Program-made: the position numbers and the translations under genes
The notes under the pieces: model-generated
Told to the model about the DNA's origin: nothing
Seen by the model: only the letters and a program-made list of their open reading frames with translations
The model's database searches: none
Shown here: in pieces, positions 33,412 through 64,000 of the stretch
Layout: each line of letters starts with the position of its first letter
Numbering within the stretch: position 1 is the stretch's first letter
Source: Lamellibrachia columna
Taxonomy: Eukaryota; Annelida; Polychaeta; Sabellida; Siboglinidae
DNA: 64,000 bases
Direction of reading: 5' to 3'
NCBI GenBank assembly: GCA_963662155.1
Contig: OY759269.1
Location: 21,085,754-21,149,753 of the forward strand

Positions 33412-33687
33412 TTATTTCCCGATTTTTTGAGAGTGTGTCTGCTGGTGGACTTCCAACCAACTACTATTGATGGTTTCTCCATATGTGTGATATGTTTTCG
33501 TGAAACGATCATGTAACAACTTTCCCCTGTATACAACCACAATGTTGTATTTTTTAATTGATGCTACACGTGTCTTGTCGTAAAAACAATTCCTGCTAGT
33601 TAGCTTGACGGTGACACCGCAACGACAGTAATACGTTTTCAGTAATTCGGCAGCTGGAATTTCGATTTTCACCCGGCTATCTTCCAA
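33412..33687 (-). CDS. Small ORF of unknown function
   Basis: A 91-residue open frame beginning MEDSRVKIEIPAAELLKTYY, with CRCGVTVKLTSRNCFYDKTR. It is Lys/Tyr/Val-rich, with no signal peptide or membrane span. Its Met is about 50 bases from 'acaagatggcgccgcgg' at 33735-33751, which resembles a YY1-type promoter element. No family is recognised. It could be a real small gene, an exon, or chance. Confidence 0.25.
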   Translation of the reverse strand: MEDSRVKIEIPAAELLKTYYCRCGVTVKLTSRNCFYDKTRVASIKKYNIVVVYRGKLLHDRFTKTYHTYGETINSSWLEVHQQTHSQKIGK

Positions 33688-33714
33688 CAGTCTTTAAAAC
33701 AACGTGTCATTGCT

Positions 33715-33755
33715 TCGTTGCGTAAGCTCCGACACAAGATGGCGCCGCGGGGACA
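33715..33755. promoter_or_regulatory. YY1-like AAGATGGCGCC element
   Basis: 'cacaagatggcgccgcgg' matches the AAGATGGCGGC-type motif common near animal transcription or translation starts. It lies between the minus-strand ORF at 33412-33687 and open frames on the + strand. Functional status is unknown. Confidence 0.25.
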
Positions 33756-34009
33756 TCTCGTATCGTTCTTGCACCCGCCAAGCAGTCATATTGCTCTTTC
33801 GCGCAAGCGGCGAAACATACCTCACGTGCCGGGTACCTTGCGATTCCACCGTCAGCAACATCAGCACAAGCAGCGAAACCTGCTAGGAAACAATAAGACT
33901 AATGTTCATTGACATGTTCATCAAACATTTTGTTTTACTACTATTGCTACTATAGAGTTTACTCAATACTGTGGTTCGGCAACCAATGTTTCCAACTTGA
34001 CACAGACTT

Positions 34010-34215
34010 ATTGGAAAGTCACACAAACTAGCAAGTCAAGTCAAGTCACAGATCAAAGACCTGCAAGTCAAGTCAAGCTTCAAGTCAATGAACTCCAAGG
34101 CCAAGTCAAGTCTGGAGTCATCTCTCTGAATTCTAAGTCAAGTCACTAGCGTTCACCGTTCGAGTCAGAAGTCAAGTCACCAGTCTTCAACACTCGAGTC
34201 ACAAGTCAAGTCGCA
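34010..34215. repeat. Degenerate 'CAAGTCAAGTC' minisatellite
   Basis: About 20 occurrences of AAGTC or GAGTC pentamers at irregular spacing, for example 'gcaagtcaagtcaagtcac' and 'cgagtcacaagtcaagtcgc'. Confidence 0.85.
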
Positions 34216-34539
34216 CTCAACCATATGACGACTGAACTACATATTTAGTGAAATATAAACGATAAACAGGTCCCACCAGTGATGTCTCTAACTCGAGATA
34301 AAGCGAAATGTCGACGGGTATCAATATTGTGCAGCGATATTGACTTACAGTAAGGATTTTTATCCAATTCGTCGCACGACAAAGGCTGGTTTACACATAC
34401 GACGTGTGTCCAGTTTATCGGCCGACACGGTGTCGCGAGAAATCGCGATGCAAGAATCGGTTGTGAAAACATCCGCGCGATACCGATAAGCGAGGCCGAT
34501 TTGCGGAAATATTTTGTCCGGGAAATTGCCTTGCGGAGA

Positions 34540-35520
34540 ACTGATGCCCGAGTTGGGATCGGTAGTAAGGTGCAAGTCAGCCCATCGTAAATCGCGTTCG
34601 CTGACGTTCAAATGTGAATTGCGTGAATAGTTAATTAAAATGCGCAGTAAGACCCGAGTCGGGATCGGTAATAAGGTCGTATTGCAAACTGCAGTCGCGT
34701 AGACCGTCATTGGAGACACACGATTTCCTGTTTAGAAAGTGTGATTGGTGGTTGTCACGCGATCTTCACCCTGGTGATCAAAGTCTCGTGTGATGTCGGC
34801 TTTATGATGATTATAACAAGCCAACATACTGCGCGATAACGTGAACATTGACTCACACCGTTATAGCGGGCACAACGCTGGGAGATTATTTTTGCTTTAG
34901 GTGGACAAACGGAATCGGATGTTATCTTCATTCACGGAGCGCTTTTTGTCGTCATTCATGGAGTAATTACTAATGACCTTTGTAAAGAATAGTATGATAG
35001 TCGCAACGAATCGAGTAATGTATCACCAGAAATGGAAACACCAACACATAACCCCAATGACGTGAGTTGTCGCTTGTATTAGAGATGCAGAAAATACTGT
35101 AGCAATTTATCGTGAGTGTGCAGGAATAATTTATCGTGAGTGTGCAGGAATAATATAGAACAAAGCCTCAATCCACGAGAGTTAATAATTAAATAATAAT
35201 AAATCAAGGGCAAAATGGGAAAAGGGCGTTGAAAAGTCGTCGAAACGAAGCCGTTTCAACCATTTCCAAGCGCGTTTATCCATTTATCCCAGTGTAGTCA
35301 CAGCAAAGATTAATTGAAATCTAATACAGCACTATTCTATATTGCGTAGTCGACTGGCGCTGCAATATAAAACCTACTCACCAAGAGGATATTAACCGAG
35401 ATAGTATCGGAGTTGCCTGATTAGACATGTTCTGATGCGATGTGGACGCTCCACTAACGCGAAGCTGTATCGAGTGGCACGCACGTAAACCGATCCCGAC
35501 TCGGGCATTCATTTTAATTG
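34540..35520. repeat. 'GATCCCGACTCGGGC' repeats in mixed orientation upstream of the cyclase gene
   Basis: 'cccgagttgggatcggta' (about 34550), 'cccgagtcgggatcggta' (about 34652) and the reverse complement 'accgatcccgactcgggc' (about 35490). 'aattaaaatg' adjoins both the second and third copies in mirrored order, giving an imperfect inverted repeat of about 40 bases separated by about 840 bases. A 25-base tandem duplication 'atttatcgtgagtgtgcaggaata' lies inside at about 35105-35153. It may be a decayed snap-back element or promoter-associated repeats. Confidence 0.55.
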
Positions 35521-36075
35521 CACTAAATATCGCCAACTAGAATTACACATCATGTTGTGCGGAAAATTGATGCGGCTAATCTGGCAGAAATACGTGTGGT
35601 ATCTTTGAAATTAACCATCCGTAGATTAATGAACGTTAATTTGGAAGACTACTGAGTTAGATGTAGATGTAGATCGTCGTTGGCGTGAGTAACCCATGTG
35701 TGCGGTGCACGCCGCACGTGTGAATAATCATAACGACCCGGGTTCCAGTATAATGATCACTGGTGTGTGAGAGAAGTTAGCAATTAGAGGAGTTTTATCC
35801 GAAAACATCGGTATAGTAACCAAGTGAGTTATCTGCAGACATGTAGTCGGCTGTGTAAAGTTGACAGTTCCAGCGTTTCGTTAAATGCAGTTCCGAGTGG
35901 TCAGTTAGTCGCGGACGGGGAACGTTGGCAAGACGACGACATCAGCTACTGCAGGTCTCACGCGACTAGCGACGATGCCGAAGAAACTGAAGTTCGCGAC
36001 CAACGCTCAAATGTAATCACATTATACTTAAGGGTGTAGAACTTTCGCGCGAAATAAGTAACCGTCAAAACAAGA

Positions 36076-60369
<24,294 letters not shown>

Positions 60370-61250
60370 GTCAGTCGCTTAGTACGGGGATTTATCTTGT
60401 CATTGGTCCGTTCGGGGTTCGGCTAGTTTCAACTATAAACAAAGCATTACATGTATAACATAATAAACCCGTGCTGTTTCCCGCCAATTTTGATAGTGTA
60501 TCTCTTTCTTGCAAAATCGTGATTTATTTTACAGGGGAAAGGTGTACAAAAGACGTACTGGCTACAAGGCCGAAAATAATGCAGAATGAAATCTTACATG
60601 TCGTTATAGGACATCCATACATGCTACAATGTGCTCTCATCTCCGGTGTCACGAAGACATCAATTAGCGATACTATGCCTGATATGAAGAATTTATGAAC
60701 CAGCCGTGTCAGCCCGCGACATGTCTTCACACCATATATGTAATATCAAGGTTATTGCCGGGATTTAAAAGACAACGAATGACAGCCAGCAATTTAATTA
60801 CCATATGATATGAAACTATAGATGCTCTGACCGTTGGTTAAATCCGTGCACTCGCGATGATTGCAAACATGTAGAGTATATCGAATGATTAATAATGGTG
60901 ATGGCAGCCGCGGCGTTCGGGGCTTCGGCCGTCACAACTATTAGCTGCGCTCGATCCGTGGCAGGAGTACGTGGCCGAGAGCCTTAATGTGTGTTTACCC
61001 ATGTTGTTCATGACATTATACAAAGTGATCGCTTCACCGTGCAAACAACTGACATAACGGGTTTGAATAACCAGGTGTGGTGATGGGTCATTGCTATTGT
61101 AAAACATTAACTGTGTGTTGGGTATACGTCACTGAATGTCTTTGCCAATCAGTACTGGAATTGGCGTTAACAAATCTCGTTACTGCTACTGTTTGAATAG
61201 ATTTGGAATGTCTGGTATGTATACTTTCTAGAATATGTAGTAAGTTTTGA
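60370..61250. other. Downstream of last cyclase exon; nothing recognised
   Basis: A Thr/Lys-rich open frame at 60471-60698 starts after a 'ttttacag' but does not resemble the missing cyclase block. No other feature seen. Confidence 0.5.
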
Positions 61251-62405
61251 CAATGTAGAAGTCAGTCCTTTGTCAAATAATAGCTATTTGGGTTGATAAC
61301 GTCACAATGTTTATGGATACACCGATTACAGATACACAAGAACATGATTAACAAAACACAACAAAGTACGCCACCTTTAATATAATATTTCAATAAATAA
61401 ATGTCATTAAGTCAATCACTCGTCGATTAAACACATGCGTTTTCGTTCTTCGACAATCCCTTTTTTTCTCAGTAATCCACGTGCTTTTGAGTGGTCTAGA
61501 TACACTATAATTGCTTAATTATTCCGGGTTATTTTTATAATTCCGTTTCCGCACACCATTTCGAAGAACTAACTGGCCGGAAAATGTTGTAATATGATTC
61601 ACTTCAGTCTTAACCGGTTTGTTTTAGATCATTCATAACTTCAAAATTCATGTGCACCAAATCAAACATTTAACGGTCTCGATGATTGTGTTTACATCAC
61701 AACTACATTGTTTAAGTTTTTGTTCAAGTTCCATTAGATAGGTCATGTTACGTTACACGTATATGCCTATTACCGATAGTTGCAACACGGGCAACAATAG
61801 GACGTGTCACTAATCTGCATGATTCGTTAATACACCCAAAACCATGGGGAATCGAATTGTGCGGATAAACGAAACATGACTATACCCATTCGACTGTCTG
61901 CAAAGAATATGCATATTACTATCCTAAACAGTGGTAGATAATACCCATATACGTTTTACGTTTGCTACAATTTCGTCTTGGGAAAGTATGCCACAGTAAT
62001 CTAAACCACGTAACACGAGGCCTAACCAGCAGTATACTGTTAAACATTATATAACACCGTCATACACAGAATATGTTTTTTATACTGTATGCACACACTA
62101 ACCGCTAATTGAATATAACACACAAGTGATATTAACTATCAGGCTGAGGTCAACACGCTTAGGTCAACACGCGACGACGAGGCAATTGTTACGTCATTAG
62201 AAAAGGTCAAGGTCAAGTTTCACAACGTTCGCTTAATTCTAGCTGCAATCATTAATAATTACATTGCGCCGTATGTGGTGAGTTGGCAATGTGGAAGTCA
62301 GTCCTTAGTGAAACAATAACTATTTGGGTTCATAACGTTACATTTTGTTGCTACACCGATTACAGTGACACACGACCACAATTAACAATTAACAGCTGCG
62401 AACAA
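61250..62405. repeat. Direct repeat pair about 1 kb apart
   Basis: 'caatgtagaagtcagtcctttgtcaaataatagctatttgggttgataacgtcac' (61253-61308) recurs as 'caatgtggaagtcagtccttagtgaaacaataactatttgggttcataacgttac' (62287-62341), followed in both by 'acaccgattacag..acaca'. About 115 bases at roughly 80% identity. It could be remnants of an LTR or of a duplicated intergenic segment. Confidence 0.65.
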
Positions 62406-63118
62406 ATAAATACGCCGGAAACGAATATTGTACCAAGAAAGTTAAAAAGCGTTCAGTTTCCAAATACGAGAATGCGATGCGTTAATGTTCGAAATGTTCT
62501 ACGTTAGCATGTATCTAAAGAAAGGATTTTGTTCGTTAGATTGGGTAACATACAAACGTGTGAATGGACTGATGTTACAGAATATAGAGCCGGACAACTG
62601 TTGCCTTTTGCCACCTACTTTTGGTTGGATCTGTCATCAGTTAGTTAAGAGTTCACAACTTAATAACAATTGTTTCATGGGCGCTATGTATTGCCATTAG
62701 TAAGACTTGGGTGACGCTTTTAAGACACGGCAGATGCATGTACAACGTACAGTAAACAGTTGACAAATTGCTTAATTGGTACATACTTGGATGTCGTCGA
62801 GACCACAAGTGCATCCCCACGACGTCGCAACACTCGATTGCGACGAAATCCAAGTTGGTCCTGCAGCCAAGGGGTTATACCTGGAAGTTGGGTACATACG
62901 AAGTTTTTTGTGGTTTCTGGTACTTTGGGGTGTACTGATCCAGAAACTGCATGATGCCAAATTGGTACCATTGAGCAATTTTTTTTACAAAAAAACTTTA
63001 AAAAATAGCTTCTGCAAAAATAAACAATGAACAGCTGATCACGTCAACAAAAGCAGTGGTGTAGATATAGAAACAAACTGACTATCGATAACTCGCTGAT
63101 TGTAACAAATGTCAAGTA
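62406..63118. other. Upstream flank of a Gypsy-like element
   Basis: An LTR and primer-binding site were expected here but could not be recognised with confidence. 'aaattgcttaattggtacatac' (62764) and 'gccaaattggtaccattgagcaattt' (62957) form an imperfect inverted pair. Open frames on both strands lack known domains. Confidence 0.35.
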
Positions 63119-63998
63119 ATGACGGACAATCATAATACGCCGTACATGAACTGGTCGAGTCCAGACTTGCCGGGAACATTTAATTTGTTCAAACAGAAAT
63201 GTGAGATCTTCTTTACGGTCAGGGACATAAAGCTAGAAAAGAGAGTGAGCCATATGCTCTTGTATGTTGGCGATGAAGGGTTACGAATTTTCAGTTCATG
63301 GACATAATCTTATAGTGACATAGAAAAACTAAATGTGTTATGGGCCAAGTTTGAAGAACACTTAGAGCCCAAGGTCAATTTCAGAGTACAGAAGTACTAT
63401 CTACAAAGGCTTAGCCAAACCGGAGGAGAATCGATCGACGGTTATATGACTCGATGCAAATTGCAAGCGATCAAGTGTAAATTCAACCAAGCAGAGCTGG
63501 AAGAAATGCGCATTGAGCAGCTGATAGTGGGCACGAGGCTGCCTGAACTAAAGAAAGAACTGCTCGCAAAATATGAGAATTTGACACTAGAACATGCTTT
63601 GAACAACGGAAGAACACACGTCGATCAGTCACATGTCACAATTAAGAGGAATGCAGACTGGGACTGATGTGCATTCCGTCAGGACAGTGAATAAAAGTAA
63701 TTGCCACTCCTGCGGTATACAGTATACCTTGACGGAAAGATGCCCAGTTCATGGCTCAACATGCAGGAAGTGCGGTAGGAAAAACCACTGGCAAGCAGTT
63801 TGTAAGAAACATGGTCGTGGCAACTGGAAACCAAGAACCAGGTCGAGAAGCAGGCATGATGAAAGGTCATGGCCACGACGCAACGATGGCCCGACATTCA
63901 ACAGCGAAGGCAAGAGAGATGTTCACTCGGTTGAACGAGCGAATACAAAGCCACATGATCAGATGACATCACAACTCGAGCATTTCAACTTTGCAACC
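63119..63998 (+). pseudogene. Gypsy-like (Mag-type) Gag with CCHC knuckle, broken
   Basis: The frame from Met 63119 encodes a capsid-like protein (LPGTFNLFKQKCEIFFTV; LWAKFEEHLEPKVNFRVQKY; RLPELKKELLAKYENLTLEH). It is interrupted by one in-frame TAA at 63305-63307 and a stop at 63665. The nucleocapsid part lies in another frame from about 63655 to the window end: CHSCG, then CPVHGSTCRKCGRKNHWQAVC, a CCHC knuckle, followed by an Arg-rich tail. In an active element Gag packages the RNA and pol follows downstream, outside the window. Two lesions in about 0.9 kb show that this copy is decayed. Confidence 0.85.
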
Positions 63999-64000
63999 AT

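Noticed and set aside
33412..33687. Possible relation of this ORF to the repeat at 3345-4035 through a shared 'FYDKT' reading
   Set aside because: Only five residues agree and the rest does not align; treated as coincidence.
60471..60698. Candidate for the missing terminal cyclase exon
   Set aside because: It follows a 'ttttacag', but the translated residues do not resemble the substrate-binding block of class III cyclases.
62700..63118. 5' LTR and primer-binding site of the Gypsy-like element
   Set aside because: No TG...CA ends, polyadenylation signal or tRNA-complementary 18-mer could be identified with confidence, and the 3' LTR is outside the window.

Overview
The window reads as animal nuclear DNA, most likely from a marine invertebrate. 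The evidence is genes split by GT-AG introns, long dinucleotide to tetranucleotide microsatellites, many decayed non-LTR retrotransposons, a tyrosine-recombinase (DIRS/Ngaro-like) element, a Ty3/Gypsy-like gag and a Tigger-like MITE. There are no operons, Shine-Dalgarno sites or dense bacterial gene packing. The species cannot be fixed from sequence alone; a cephalochordate, mollusc, priapulid or similar animal would fit.

The one recognisable host gene is a receptor-type (membrane) guanylate cyclase on the + strand. I place its coding exons between 36076 and 60369; its 3' end lies outside the window or is lost. Nineteen exons can be placed with compatible splice phases, apart from one gap. 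They encode a signal peptide, an ANF-receptor-type ligand-binding domain, a Cys-bearing juxtamembrane stretch, one membrane span, a kinase-homology domain with degenerate kinase motifs, and most of a class III cyclase catalytic domain. Exons for about 110 residues (end of the kinase-homology domain plus the signalling helix/HNOBA linker) are missing between 56860 and 57276. That interval is filled by a compound trinucleotide repeat. At the left edge (about 330-1335) lies an inverted second copy of the juxtamembrane and transmembrane exons with their intron. Its transmembrane exon has lost both splice sites and the reading frame, so it is part of a dead paralogue.

Layout. 1-1335: inverted guanylate cyclase pseudogene segment. 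1342-2496: two very long (TGCG)n/(CGCA)n arrays in inverted orientation. 3345-4035 and 11605-12265: a 0.7 kb direct repeat. 6185-9355: pieces of a CR1/L2-like LINE. 9718-10460: a tRNA-derived SINE beside a fragment of an unnamed repeated protein family. 16550-21850: an old LINE 3' end split by a younger 4.6 kb LINE, with a 33 bp target-site duplication. 22425-25970: the most complete CR1-like LINE (ORF1 plus ORF2). 27760-32645: a decayed DIRS/Ngaro-like element with gag, RT-RNase H and a truncated tyrosine recombinase, bordered by tandem repeats; an SGNH-hydrolase ORF lies just upstream. 34000-35520: 'AAGTC'-rich and 'GATCCCGACTCGGGC' repeats upstream of the cyclase gene. 36076-60369: the cyclase gene, whose introns hold two LINEs, a LINE 3' fragment of another clade, a MITE, minisatellites and palindromes. 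63119-64000: start of a Gypsy-like element, running off the window.

The genes do not form a pathway. The picture is one signalling-receptor locus that was duplicated in inverted orientation and heavily invaded by mobile elements. The points most worth checking are the degenerate kinase-homology domain with its missing linker, the inverted pseudogene copy, the nested LINE with its long target-site duplication, and the DIRS-like element with its adjacent hydrolase and 64 bp satellite. I saw no convincing wholly new system.
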